38,875 bases of DNA from Rhodopirellula islandica (GCF_001027925.1 NZ_LECT01000035.1:1-38875); one strand, 5' to 3'. Positions 1-7,985 are shown, counted from the stretch's first letter. Notes: generated by a model not told the origin, from the sequence alone. A program made the numbers and translations.

Positions 1-114
1 CGGCCCCATCCGGGGCGATACCCAGACGCCCGCCACCATTTATTTTTCGAACGTCCCAAGGGAGGGTGATAATAAACGCTTGGCAACACGGCACTTGAAA
101 ACTGCACGACCTCC

Positions 115-1260
115 TTAAGGGGACGGGTAGTCCGTGGCTTCCGCCAGCAGGTTCACTGCTCGGTCGATTTGTTCGCGGCTGGTCGTCCAGCCCACTGAGA
201 TTCGAATCGCCCGGCCGACCTCTTTTTCGCTGCAGCCGATCGCTTGGAGCACGCGGGTCATCTCATCAGGGGGTGATTCCGACTGAGCCAAGCCGGCGAC
301 CAAATGTCGAGCGGCTTTTTGGATGCGTTTGGCTTCCGCCGGCATTTGAACGGTGACGGTGTTTGGCAAGCCATCGACGTGTTCCGCAAAGACCGTCACT
401 CGCTCACCGAGGTTGCTTCGCAGCCCATCGATCAGCCGTTGACGCAGTTCCGCGAGGGTCGCGTAGGCTTCGTCGACGCATCGGCCTGCCATCGAAGCGG
501 CGGAGCCGAAGCCGACAATGCCGGGGACGTTTTCACTGCCAGCTCGCAGGCCCATTTCGCGGCTCTCACCGAACAGAATGGGTTTGAGTTCGAGGCCGCG
601 GCGGACGAACAGGGCGCCCACACCTTTGGGGCCATACATTTTGTGAGCGCTGAGAGCCAACGAGTCGACCCGAAGCTGGGTCACATCGACAGGGACCTTG
701 CCGACCGCGGTGGTCGCATCGCAGTGAATTCGGATGCCCCGGTTGTGGCAGCGGTCCGCCAATTCACGAATCGGTTGCAGGGTGCCGAGCACATGGTTGG
801 CCAATTGCAGGCAGACCATCTGCGTGGATTCCCGGAAGCGCTTCTCAAATTCGTCTGCGGGGACCATCCCTTGAGCGTCGCAGGGGACCAGTTCCACGTC
901 CCAGCCGAGGCGTCCCAGTTGCAAGCCCGCCTGCATGACAGCATCGTGCTCGACGTTGCTGATCAACACGTGGGGAGGACCGTCCAGCGGATCCATGGTG
1001 TGGTCAAAATCTGCCGCGCCAAGGATTCCGAGGTTGTTTGCTTCGGTTCCGCCGCTGGTGAACACCAATTCAAAGGGTTCGCAGCCGATCAGAAAGGCGA
1101 CGGATTCGCGGGCGCCTTCGATCGCTTCGCTGACGGCGGAGGCATGAACATGCGATTGGGTCGGCAGCATGAAGTGTGTCGACCAATACGGCTGCATTGC
1201 CTCGATCACCGAGGGGGCCATCGGTGTGGTGCGATTGAAATCGAGGTAAATCAGTGACAC
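115..1260 (-). CDS. Class V aminotransferase, cysteine desulfurase (NifS/IscS) homologue lacking the catalytic Cys
   Basis: A 381-residue PLP-dependent fold-type I protein of the NifS/IscS family, full family length. Seen: the N-terminal YLDFNRTTP (YLDNNATTP in the family), FTSGGTEANN, the His of NVEHDAV, the Asp of HCDATTAVGKVPVDV and the PLP Lys at about K207 in SAHKMYGPKGVG. The C-terminal loop, where NifS/IscS carries GSACxxG with the persulfide Cys, reads AGLAQSESPPDEM, so Gln326 sits where Cys is expected. The usual Gln of HTDAVQAVGK is also changed to Thr. Known family chemistry (sulfur transfer from cysteine to a protein persulfide) therefore probably does not apply as such; it may be another PLP enzyme or a degenerate paralogue. 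The start is GTG at 1260, just before the conserved strand. A second family member, with the Cys, lies at 15441-16652. Confidence 0.85.
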   Translation of the reverse strand: MSLIYLDFNRTTPMAPSVIEAMQPYWSTHFMLPTQSHVHASAVSEAIEGARESVAFLIGCEPFELVFTSGGTEANNLGILGAADFDHTMDPLDGPPHVLISNVEHDAVMQAGLQLGRLGWDVELVPCDAQGMVPADEFEKRFRESTQMVCLQLANHVLGTLQPIRELADRCHNRGIRIHCDATTAVGKVPVDVTQLRVDSLALSAHKMYGPKGVGALFVRRGLELKPILFGESREMGLRAGSENVPGIVGFGSAASMAGRCVDEAYATLAELRQRLIDGLRSNLGERVTVFAEHVDGLPNTVTVQMPAEAKRIQKAARHLVAGLAQSESPPDEMTRVLQAIGCSEKEVGRAIRISVGWTTSREQIDRAVNLLAEATDYPSP

Positions 1261-1332
1261 GGCGGGAGAGTCAGAGGCGGCATAGCAAAGGAAGCGAATG
1301 CCAAGATTAACCCCTTTGCCGTGTGAATCCAG

Positions 1333-1359
1333 CCGCCATCATCGCAATTCCGATGGCGG
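1333..1359. other. Inverted repeat downstream of the SET gene
   Basis: CCGCCATC and GATGGCGG form a perfect 8-bp stem with an 11-nt loop, between two minus-strand genes and about 40 nt past the stop of the SET gene. There is no T tract on the minus-strand 3' side, so this is not a canonical intrinsic terminator. It could still be an RNA 3'-end hairpin. Confidence 0.3.
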
Positions 1360-1399
1360 GGCAGTTTCGCCGTGAACCTCGGTTTCGCGATGCGATGGA

Positions 1400-1912
1400 T
1401 CAGCGAGGTTTTTTCTTGCGTCCTTTGGCCAGACGCTTCATCTTTTTGACTTCCTCTTCGGAGACGACCCAGCCGCGACAATTGCGGGCACCGCACTGAC
1501 ACTTGGGATTCCAGTCGAAGGCTTCCCAGGCATAGTCGAAGGTGATTTCGGTTTCAGCTTCGATGTTGCAGATCGCGACGACGCCCAGCGAAAAATTGGT
1601 CAACTGCACCAATTCACAGTTGGGACTGCACGAGTGATTCATGAAGGCACCTGGCGTGCTGGGTTCGAGGTACCAGTCTTTGTCCAGATCCATCACATAT
1701 TCACTGCCCACGTAGTGTTTTTTGTGAATCAGTTGTCCAGTGACTTCGAACACCAGTTCGCCGGGTTGGAATTGGCGAGCTGCGTAGACGCCGAAGCCAC
1801 ACCGTCCCGTCCCTTTGACTTCGATGTCGTCGTCGTAGTACGAGCGGTAGGAATAGTCCTTGTCAACGACAGCTTGGAGCTTCTTGCGGCGTTGTTTATC
1901 CAGTGCGGTCAT
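1400..1912 (-). CDS. SET-domain protein with post-SET zinc motif (putative protein lysine methyltransferase)
   Basis: About 170 residues from the ATG at 1912. A longer frame could start with TTG at 1990, but that extension looks non-coding and has no better ribosome site. Seen: the SAM-binding GxG-type segment GRCGFGVYAARQF, the pseudoknot motif AFMNHSCSPNC (family NHSCxPN), ITFDYAW (family ELTFDY) and a C-terminal post-SET cluster CQCGARNCRGWV that would bind zinc with the pseudoknot Cys. The protein ends in a Lys/Arg-rich tail (KKMKRLAKGRKKKPR), which may bind nucleic acid or an acidic partner. SET proteins transfer methyl groups from SAM to lysines, in eukaryotes mostly on histones; the bacterial target here is unknown. 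It is nearly a minimal SET plus post-SET unit. No neighbour suggests a substrate. Confidence 0.85.
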   Translation of the reverse strand: MTALDKQRRKKLQAVVDKDYSYRSYYDDDIEVKGTGRCGFGVYAARQFQPGELVFEVTGQLIHKKHYVGSEYVMDLDKDWYLEPSTPGAFMNHSCSPNCELVQLTNFSLGVVAICNIEAETEITFDYAWEAFDWNPKCQCGARNCRGWVVSEEEVKKMKRLAKGRKKKPR

Positions 1913-2164
1913 TCGGTTTTTTGAAGAAAGATGAAGAGGAGACCATGGACGGATGTTACCAAGCTTTGCGAAACCGGAGCGGACCGTCAACGAGCAAACG
2001 AGCGAAATTTGCCGCCCGTTCTTGGCAGTGTCGATCCTAATCAGTTTGAAACGAATGTGAGGGCTGCGCGAGATCTAAAAAAACGTTCGACGTGCGACCG
2101 GGGGGAATGCCGATCTCAACGAAGCCAGCCGGTTTGATTGGTTTCCAGTTCCAAGGGATTTTCC

Positions 2165-2935
2165 ATGTCACGTTCGCTCTTCACTTTCTTTTGTGTGATG
2201 ACCATTTCTTTGGTCACCACCCATGCTCACGCGGACCTGGACTCCCTGTTGGGAGCTTGGACCCAGGAGGCTTCTGCGGATCAGGCCGCGGGGGAATCGT
2301 TGGTGCTCAACAATGCCTCCGAACCATCGCTGCAAGTTCAGCACGTGCCCTCACCCGAGGAACTGTTTCCTTCGCAACCCGTTGCGACGGTGAACCCCTA
2401 CGCGGTGACGCCTGGATCGATTGATTGTGGCGGCTGCGATTCAGCGGGGCCCTGCCAGCAACCTGCCTGCAAGACGTGTGGGCCCAAGTTCAAATGGGCC
2501 AAGCGATTTGGCAGCGGATGTGATTCTTGCGGCGAGTTGGTCGAACCGGGTTGCCAATCTTGCAAGTCGTGTGGACTGGGTGGCAAACTCAAAGGTCTGG
2601 GCAGCAAGGGCTGCAACACGTGCGGCGAGATTGTGGAAGGCTGTCAATCCGGATGCAACGTTGGGCTGAGCGAGTGTCGTCCGCACCGTGCTCCCACGCT
2701 GCCACCGCCAAGCTCGATGCTGGAGTACTTCCGCAGCCGACCTTCGTACTCAGGGATCTGGGCTGGGTACGCCGAAGAAACTCGCAACCGTTGTCGCAAC
2801 AAGAGCCCTCACGTGTTGGGCACTTGCGATTGCTTGGGATGCCGAACCGGTGGCTACCAATCGGGCAACTGTGCAACCGGAAGCTGCGGCCCGGTCTCAC
2901 CAACGGCCTGCGGTTGTGGTAGCTGTGGTCACTGA
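2165..2935 (+). CDS. Secreted cysteine-rich protein of unknown function
   Basis: The ATG at 2165 follows a good ribosome site (AAGGGA about 6 nt upstream), unusually clear for this window; a TTG at 2138 would extend the frame but is less likely. The 256-aa product starts with a signal peptide (hydrophobic FTFFCVMTISLV, then THAHA before Asp). A short acidic/polar stretch follows, then a Cys- and Gly-rich region with many CxxC, CxxxC and CGxC units, including a twofold motif SCGELVEPGCQSC / TCGEIVEGCQSGC. The tail ends CGCGSCGH. No catalytic domain is recognisable. The Cys pattern could form a disulfide-bonded cell-surface or wall protein, since planctomycete walls are protein-rich, or bind metal; both are inference. 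It is divergent from the SET gene and convergent with fliF (24 nt apart). Confidence 0.75.
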   Translation: MSRSLFTFFCVMTISLVTTHAHADLDSLLGAWTQEASADQAAGESLVLNNASEPSLQVQHVPSPEELFPSQPVATVNPYAVTPGSIDCGGCDSAGPCQQPACKTCGPKFKWAKRFGSGCDSCGELVEPGCQSCKSCGLGGKLKGLGSKGCNTCGEIVEGCQSGCNVGLSECRPHRAPTLPPPSSMLEYFRSRPSYSGIWAGYAEETRNRCRNKSPHVLGTCDCLGCRTGGYQSGNCATGSCGPVSPTACGCGSCGH

Positions 2936-2959
2936 GTGTTCGTAGCGGAGCCGGTTCGC

Positions 2960-4597
2960 TCAGGCAGCTTCGCCGACCCAACTGCGAATCACGTTGGCGG
3001 CAACTTCGGGATTGTCCTCCACCAAGGCGACCAGTTCGTCTTTGAGAGAGCCACCGGTGATCTCCATCGCCTCGACCTTGTCCGCTTGTTCCTCCACCGT
3101 GATCGGAGGGGCAGGCAGTTCCAAGCCGAATCCTTCTTTGAAGTCGGTGGGGTCGGCATTGCCGCTGAGTGACTTCACGCTGCTGCGAGCGATCAAGAGT
3201 GCGGCGGCAGCCAACCCCAGCATGGCCAAGGTTTGCCATGAATCCGACAGCCAAGACAGGGCAATCGTGGCGGTGGCGGGCGCGTCCAAGGCGGGCTCGG
3301 GCAAATCGATGTAGTCCCAGACTTGGACCAGCGGGAACCGGTCTTCGCCGGCAGCAACATCGGGTAGCAATGCCGTGACGGCTTGTTGGATTTCGGTTTC
3401 GGTTTGTTCTTTGAGGGCGACCAGGTCGGCGGTTTCCAACGGTTTGATGTCGTCCACGGTTTGGCCCGGGTTGGCTTCGAGCTGTTGCTTGGTCCAAACC
3501 TTCTTGTAGTAGCTTTGTGGCAAGCCAATCGAAACCTTCACGCGTTTGACGGGCAGTCCCGCCATCCGAGTCGTTGAGTACTCTTGTCCGGCAACCCGGT
3601 TGCTGGTTCGCTCATCTTCTTTTGTTTTGGATGTTTGAGCGGTGGCGTCCAGTTTGACAGGTCGGTTGCTGCTCAAGGCATTCGTTTGGGCGCCGGGGAC
3701 TCCACCGGGCGTGGGACGCGATGACTCGGTTTCGCGTTTTCGCGAGGTTTCGTTGAGCGTCGTGGGTTGATCCGCGTAGCTCAAGCTCGCTTTCTCGGTG
3801 CTCATCGTCGGGTCGATTTCGACGTGTGTCGCCACGTGGATCTTTCCGTAACCCATCAAGTGGTTGCGGATCTTCATCTCGAACCGCTCTTCTTCTTCCC
3901 GGCGTTTTCGGGACAGTGGGTCGTCGTCATCGGCCAAATCGAAGGATGAGGAACCGTTGGTGTCCGTGACCACGACATCGTCGATCGACATGCCTGCGAA
4001 CGAGGCTTGGACAAGGTCTTTGATTTGCATCACACGTGCTCGTGGCAGCGGTTGGATGCCTTCGGGTTCGATGGTCACGCTGGCGGATTGTGTCCGGGCG
4101 CGGGAAAGTCCCATGCGTTCGCCTTGGTCGTATTCCACTCTCGCCGTTCGGATGTCGTTGAACATCATGATGCTACGAGCGATGTCGAGCAGTTTGGCGT
4201 TCAATTCCCTCGCCACACGTTGTTCGTTCGATTCAAACGGGCTGGCTTTTTCAATCGCGGCTTGGACACTGGTTCGCAATGACAGCGGGAGCGAAGCAGA
4301 GCTTTCCAGTGCCTTCAGGAATTCACTGCGTGATTCGATCGGGATTTTGATCCGGCGACCATCGCGGGTCCAGCCTCGCAGGTCGGCGTTTCCAAAGGCG
4401 ACTTCGGCCGCATCCAAATCGCGTTCACTGAAGCTCCGGCCGCCCAACAAGTATTCGCTGGTTGGAGTCGAGCTGCCGCGCACCAAGAAACCCATCGCCA
4501 CAATGATGGCTGTCAGCAACAGCCCCGCGATGATTCGCGAGGGGACGGGCATCGTGGAATAGATGCTTCGAAATTGATCGAGAGCGTTTTGAAGCAT
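2960..4597 (-). CDS. fliF: Flagellar MS-ring protein FliF
   Basis: 545 residues, normal for FliF, the inner-membrane MS-ring on which the flagellar motor and export gate are built. Seen: a first membrane segment at about 22-40 (IIAGLLLTAIIVAMGFLV), then the YscJ/FliF-type ring-building region. A low-complexity polar loop around SSRPTPGGVPGAQTNALSS matches the variable periplasmic part. A second membrane segment near 450 (TLAMLGLAAAALLIA) precedes a cytoplasmic tail ending ELVALVEDNPEVAANVIRSW, which resembles the FliG-binding C-terminus. The start is ATG at 4597, 10 nt after the fliE stop, so it is in the same operon. It is the last flagellar gene here: no fliG follows, and the next gene downstream is on the other strand. 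Confidence 0.93.
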   Translation of the reverse strand: MLQNALDQFRSIYSTMPVPSRIIAGLLLTAIIVAMGFLVRGSSTPTSEYLLGGRSFSERDLDAAEVAFGNADLRGWTRDGRRIKIPIESRSEFLKALESSASLPLSLRTSVQAAIEKASPFESNEQRVARELNAKLLDIARSIMMFNDIRTARVEYDQGERMGLSRARTQSASVTIEPEGIQPLPRARVMQIKDLVQASFAGMSIDDVVVTDTNGSSSFDLADDDDPLSRKRREEEERFEMKIRNHLMGYGKIHVATHVEIDPTMSTEKASLSYADQPTTLNETSRKRETESSRPTPGGVPGAQTNALSSNRPVKLDATAQTSKTKEDERTSNRVAGQEYSTTRMAGLPVKRVKVSIGLPQSYYKKVWTKQQLEANPGQTVDDIKPLETADLVALKEQTETEIQQAVTALLPDVAAGEDRFPLVQVWDYIDLPEPALDAPATATIALSWLSDSWQTLAMLGLAAAALLIARSSVKSLSGNADPTDFKEGFGLELPAPPITVEEQADKVEAMEITGGSLKDELVALVEDNPEVAANVIRSWVGEAA

Positions 4598-4607
4598 AGA
4601 AGGTTAG

Positions 4608-4994
4608 TCAGATCTGAACTTGTTGGATTTCTCGATAGGCGTCCATCAGCTTGTTGCGGATTTGCATCAGCATCCGGAATGCCAAGTCGGCCTTTTGGAC
4701 CGAGGTGAGGACTTCGGCTTCGTTGACATCGCCGCCGGTCAACATGGAGTGAACCATGGAGTCGGCTTGGTTCTGCATTGAGTTGACGCCTTTGACTTGA
4801 TTCATCAACAGGTTGCCCATCTCACCGAATGAAGAGTCGGTGGAGCTGGACGGCGTGGAGTTGGGGTCAAGCAGTGAAAAGGCTTGGTTGGATCCGTGTT
4901 GTTCGAGTCCTGCCGGTTTGGTCGCCTGCGACGACGCACCGCTCTGCAACGCACTGAACGTTGGCGGCGGACGGAAGGAAGCAACGGGACGCAT
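4608..4994 (-). CDS. fliE: Flagellar hook-basal body complex protein FliE
   Basis: 128 aa; the C-terminal two thirds fit FliE, the adaptor between the MS-ring and the proximal rod. Seen: SFGEMGNLLMNQVKGVNSMQNQADSM-like helical segment, then the family signature region around GDVNEAEVLTSVQKADLAFRM and the C-terminus MQIRNKLMDAYREIQQVQI. The N-terminal ~50 residues are polar, Ser/Pro-rich and not conserved. The start is ATG at 4994. It lies between flgC (68 nt upstream) and fliF (10 nt downstream), the usual flgB-flgC-fliE-fliF order. Confidence 0.92.
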   Translation of the reverse strand: MRPVASFRPPPTFSALQSGASSQATKPAGLEQHGSNQAFSLLDPNSTPSSSTDSSFGEMGNLLMNQVKGVNSMQNQADSMVHSMLTGGDVNEAEVLTSVQKADLAFRMLMQIRNKLMDAYREIQQVQI

Positions 4995-5061
4995 GCGGAC
5001 TGGGGCGAATCAAAGAGGAGGGTGAAATGTGTCTCGAACGATCAGGGGCCGGCCATTCAGG

Positions 5062-5481
5062 TCAGGCAAGGATGGCGAGTCGTTGGCGGCTCATGCTCTT
5101 GCTGATTTCAATCACACCCACGTTGGCTTCGTAAGCACGCGTGCTTTCCAAGGCGTCAACCATTTGAGTGGTGAGGTCGATGTTGGGGTGAGCGACATAG
5201 CCTTCCCACTTGCCTTCGTCGATCGCCAAGGGGTGATCGGGTTGGTAGCGATAGAGCGGTTCTGATTCGTCCAGCATGACTTCGGCGACTTTCACGCCAG
5301 CGGCCTCACCGGGGCTGGCCGTTTCGTCGGTTTGAAAGACGACTTGCCGGGCTTGGTAAGGATTGGGGTTTCCGTTTTCGTCGACCAAGGAGGACATGTT
5401 GGCGATGTTGCCCGAGATTGCATTGAGCCGCGTGCGTTGGGCAACCAACGCGGAGGTGCTGATGTCGAGTGCACTGATCAT
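5062..5481 (-). CDS. flgC: Flagellar basal-body rod protein FlgC
   Basis: 139 aa, typical for FlgC, a proximal-rod subunit exported by the flagellar type III system. Seen: the N-terminal rod signature MISALDISTSALVAQRTRLN, then AISGNIANMSSL, a middle section with NPYQARQVVFQ and YRYQPDHPLA, the conserved GYVAHPNIDLTTQMVDAL and the C-terminal helix AYEANVGVIEISKSM. The start is ATG at 5481. It lies 47 nt after flgB in the same operon. Confidence 0.94.
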   Translation of the reverse strand: MISALDISTSALVAQRTRLNAISGNIANMSSLVDENGNPNPYQARQVVFQTDETASPGEAAGVKVAEVMLDESEPLYRYQPDHPLAIDEGKWEGYVAHPNIDLTTQMVDALESTRAYEANVGVIEISKSMSRQRLAILA

Positions 5482-5528
5482 GGCGATCTCCAGACAATGA
5501 GGGGGACGAATCGAATGAGGAAGGCGTG

Positions 5529-6089
5529 TCAGGCACGTTCGGTGATCGCGGCACGCAGCAGTTCAAACTGGCTGCGAAGCGTGGTCACGGCGAGGTCGTG
5601 CAGGTGTTGGTTCTTGGATATCTCGGTGACTTGTTGTTCCAGCGAAACGTCGCTGTTGTCGTGATAGACAACTTGTTCCATCGCAGCTCGTGGGCCGCTG
5701 AATTGGTCGTCACGCGTGACTGATTCTGCGGTTCGCGAGGGGCTCAACGCTGAAAATGATTCGGGGCTCATCGCGTCGCTGGACGGGTTCGGCATGCCGA
5801 CCGTGCCGCCACGGATGGCAGTTCCAAAGGGATTGTGGACCCAAGCTGGAATGTGTCCTTCGCTCAGGTCAGGTTGAGTGATCGAGGGGCCGGGTGACTG
5901 CTCCTTGCCACGGTCGCGAATCGAATCGGCCAAGGCGGTTTGGAATTGTCCTTGATCCAGGTCGCGACTGCGGTAATCGGGCGTGCTCAGGTTGGCAATG
6001 TTGCCAGCCAGCAGTTCGTGGCGTCGTTCGGTGAACGCCAGCGTCTGCTCGAGTGCACCGATGGTTGTCGAGGCGACTGGATTGAACAT
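5529..6089 (-). CDS. flgB: Flagellar basal-body rod protein FlgB
   Basis: 186 aa from the ATG at 6089 (MFNPVASTTIGALEQ). The frame is open further upstream to 6173, but that part overlaps the preceding gene and does not look like FlgB. Seen: the N-terminal rod motif TERRHELLAGNIANLSTPDYRSRDL and a C-terminal helix (HLHDLAVTTLRSQFELLRAAI). The middle is longer and more Ser/Pro-rich than in enterobacterial FlgB (about 138 aa). FlgB forms the first rod segment with FlgC, FlgF and FlgG. Its start lies 2 nt after the stop of the ATPase-like gene, so the two are probably translated together. Confidence 0.92.
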   Translation of the reverse strand: MFNPVASTTIGALEQTLAFTERRHELLAGNIANLSTPDYRSRDLDQGQFQTALADSIRDRGKEQSPGPSITQPDLSEGHIPAWVHNPFGTAIRGGTVGMPNPSSDAMSPESFSALSPSRTAESVTRDDQFSGPRAAMEQVVYHDNSDVSLEQQVTEISKNQHLHDLAVTTLRSQFELLRAAITERA

Positions 6090-6091
6090 TT

Positions 6092-6514
6092 TCAAGCGGC
6101 CCGGCGTTTGGCGACTTGGTAGTGGGGGAATTTGACCGTCACTGCACCGCCGCCCTGAGGGCAATCTTGCCAATTCAGTTCCGCCGACAAGGCCGCCGCG
6201 ATCATCGGCAGCTTGCAGGCTCGTTGATCGACTGCAGCACCGGTGTCAGCGAGTTCGATCTCGATGCCGGTGTTGGTTTGGCAGCCGGTGATGGTGAGTT
6301 CGCCACCCTCGGGCATTTCGATCAGGGCTTGTCGAATCAGGCTTTCGATCAACTGGCAAAAAGACGCCTGATCGGCGGGCAAACGCAGGGCGGCGTCCAT
6401 GTCCACCTCCAAGCAAACTGGTGCTGGGTGGGCGACCAACATGGGCGATGCGAGCGTTTCCACCAAAATGGCTAAAGGTGGATCGTTGTCCTGGCCGATG
6501 AAATGATGTGACAT
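6092..6514 (-). CDS. Degenerate histidine-kinase-type ATPase domain protein heading the flagellar operon
   Basis: 140 aa, ATG at 6514. The middle and C-terminal parts resemble a HATPase_c fold: FCQLIESLIRQALIEMPEGGELTIT corresponds to the N-box helix, IEIELADTGAAVD to the G1 box (DTGPGI) and GGGAVTVKFP to the final strand. The Asn that coordinates Mg in the N box is absent (LIRQAL), and there is no HisKA, receiver or membrane segment. It may be an anti-sigma/phosphatase-like binding protein or a pseudo-kinase rather than a sensor kinase. Its stop is 2 nt before flgB, so it is probably the first gene of the operon; control of flagellar assembly is inference from position. Upstream is a 110-nt divergent intergenic region shared with the peptidase-like gene. 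Confidence 0.6.
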   Translation of the reverse strand: MSHHFIGQDNDPPLAILVETLASPMLVAHPAPVCLEVDMDAALRLPADQASFCQLIESLIRQALIEMPEGGELTITGCQTNTGIEIELADTGAAVDQRACKLPMIAAALSAELNWQDCPQGGGAVTVKFPHYQVAKRRAA

Positions 6515-6624
6515 GATAGGTTTCCGATGACGTTCATTTTTGGACGCGTCCGTGCGTTCCCGTTTGCTGTTAGCGTTCGGAGGGCGTTCGCTGCAAGATC
6601 AATCTTTTCCGGCACCCGGTTTTC

Positions 6625-7956
6625 ATGTCCGTTTCTTCTCGATCCCAAGCTGCTGAAATCGCTTCGCGGATTTCTCGCCGTCGCCTGCTGGCAGGCGCGG
6701 GAGCAATCGGGGTGGCTGGGTGTGAAACCCGTCGTGAAACAACAACTGCGTTTCAAGTGGCCGGCCCATCGATGGCTCCGACTGTGTGGGGGCCTTCCGT
6801 GGAGTTCTCGTGTGAGGCGTGCTCGATTCCTCTTCGTGTGGACGCGGAGATTTGGCGATCGATCCGCCCAAGATTGATTCCAGCGGAGAGCCAACCTGGT
6901 TCCAGGCCTCGATGTTGGCACTGTGGGACTCCCGTGAGTGGTGAATCGATCGACTCATTGAGCTTCCTGTCGGCGGATGTGGTCACCGTTCGTTCATCCA
7001 CGGCTGCTCAGCTTCAGGGCCGGTTGGGTGCCGGGGAAATGCCGTTGGTCGTGCTGGACCACGAGGGCCAGACTCATCTCAAAAGAGTGCTTGCCGGCCC
7101 CGGGCAGAAGGTGACTTCGGATGACCGCGGGCGGATGCGCGTGGATGGCAAGCTCATCGAGCCATCTGATTTGCCGGGTTTGCCAATCGACATTGACCAG
7201 CGACGGACGGGCGAGATCGCCAGCCGCTGGAGTTGCTTCCCCTCGCTGGCATGGCAACGTGATCCAGAAGGGAATTGGTTTGATTCAGCTGAGACGAGCG
7301 AACCAAGGCCCGAGCTCGTTTGGTTGGTCTACGAACACCGCAACGTCTACCGTGGCAATGTGGTCAGCCGAGTGTTCGATGATTGCCCTGCGAACATGGG
7401 GCTGGATCGACGACTCCACCCGGTCGATCAGGTTGGACTGACGGTTCAACTGCAGTTGCGTCCAGCGGGAAGCAGCCAGGAAAGCAAGCAGGCCGCCATG
7501 GAATCAACCAGCGGACAAATCCACGCAGTGGCGTGGACCGATCAAGGCGTGCGTGTTGTCTCGAAGAAGCTGCCAGAGAAATTGGATGACCAAAGCATGC
7601 TGGTCAAGTTTGAGCCGCAGGCGTTCAGGACGGGGCGTCGGTTCGATCGGAGTGAGCTGAGCCTGGCAAGTGCTCCCGCTGTTTCCGCCACGTCGCCGGT
7701 GGCAATTGGTTGGAGCACCAATTCGATCGTCCGCGTTGGGGATTTGCGATTGTGGCGGCCCATTCAGTGGCGAATGGAAACCCCGTCGCGATGGCCCCTT
7801 CAGGCCAAGGAATGGTTTGTGGCGGGAGACAACACGCCCGTTTCAGTCGACAGTCGACGTTGGGGGCCGATTCACACGGACCAAATCATCGGGATTTGCG
7901 ACCCGATTGTTCGCGACGAGACACTCCGTCGCGACTCGAAAACGCTGCATGGTTGA
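6625..7956 (+). CDS. Signal peptidase I (S26)-like protein with Tat/lipoprotein-like N-terminus and inserted zinc ribbon
   Basis: 443 aa, ATG at 6625. Seen: a twin-arginine-like N-terminus SRRRLLAGAGAIGVAGC, with the RRR at 18-20 and a lipobox-like VAGC ending at Cys33, in place of the usual LepB membrane anchor. Next comes the S26 serine motif GPSMAPT (Ser49), then CEAC (63/66) and CWHC (97/100), which look like a zinc ribbon inserted in the fold. The Lys box HLKRVLAGPGQKV (Lys153) and, near the C-terminus, AGDNTPVSVDSRRWGPI, the GDN/SxDSRxWG box, follow. All catalytic elements are present in order, with a large insertion between the Lys and GDN boxes. Known LepB removes signal peptides at the outer face of the membrane. 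The substrate here is unknown. It is convergent with the lexA-like gene (29 nt). Confidence 0.8.
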   Translation: MSVSSRSQAAEIASRISRRRLLAGAGAIGVAGCETRRETTTAFQVAGPSMAPTVWGPSVEFSCEACSIPLRVDAEIWRSIRPRLIPAESQPGSRPRCWHCGTPVSGESIDSLSFLSADVVTVRSSTAAQLQGRLGAGEMPLVVLDHEGQTHLKRVLAGPGQKVTSDDRGRMRVDGKLIEPSDLPGLPIDIDQRRTGEIASRWSCFPSLAWQRDPEGNWFDSAETSEPRPELVWLVYEHRNVYRGNVVSRVFDDCPANMGLDRRLHPVDQVGLTVQLQLRPAGSSQESKQAAMESTSGQIHAVAWTDQGVRVVSKKLPEKLDDQSMLVKFEPQAFRTGRRFDRSELSLASAPAVSATSPVAIGWSTNSIVRVGDLRLWRPIQWRMETPSRWPLQAKEWFVAGDNTPVSVDSRRWGPIHTDQIIGICDPIVRDETLRRDSKTLHG

Positions 7957-7985
7957 ACAGCAGTCTGTTGAGCTGGGACGCCGGG

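Noticed and set aside
304..1257. 317-aa plus-strand frame
   Set aside because: Lies antisense to the aminotransferase, whose motifs are clear; the translation shows no domain.
1251..1502. 83-aa minus-strand frame upstream of the aminotransferase
   Set aside because: Overlaps the SET gene 3' end in another frame and has no motif or start support.
2589..3497. 302-aa minus-strand frame
   Set aside because: Off-frame shadow of fliF and antisense of the Cys-rich gene; Arg-rich low-quality translation.
6611..6628. GGCAC-N5-TTTCA resembling a sigma-54 promoter
   Set aside because: It runs into the start codon of the peptidase-like gene, and the GC of the -12 element is not matched.
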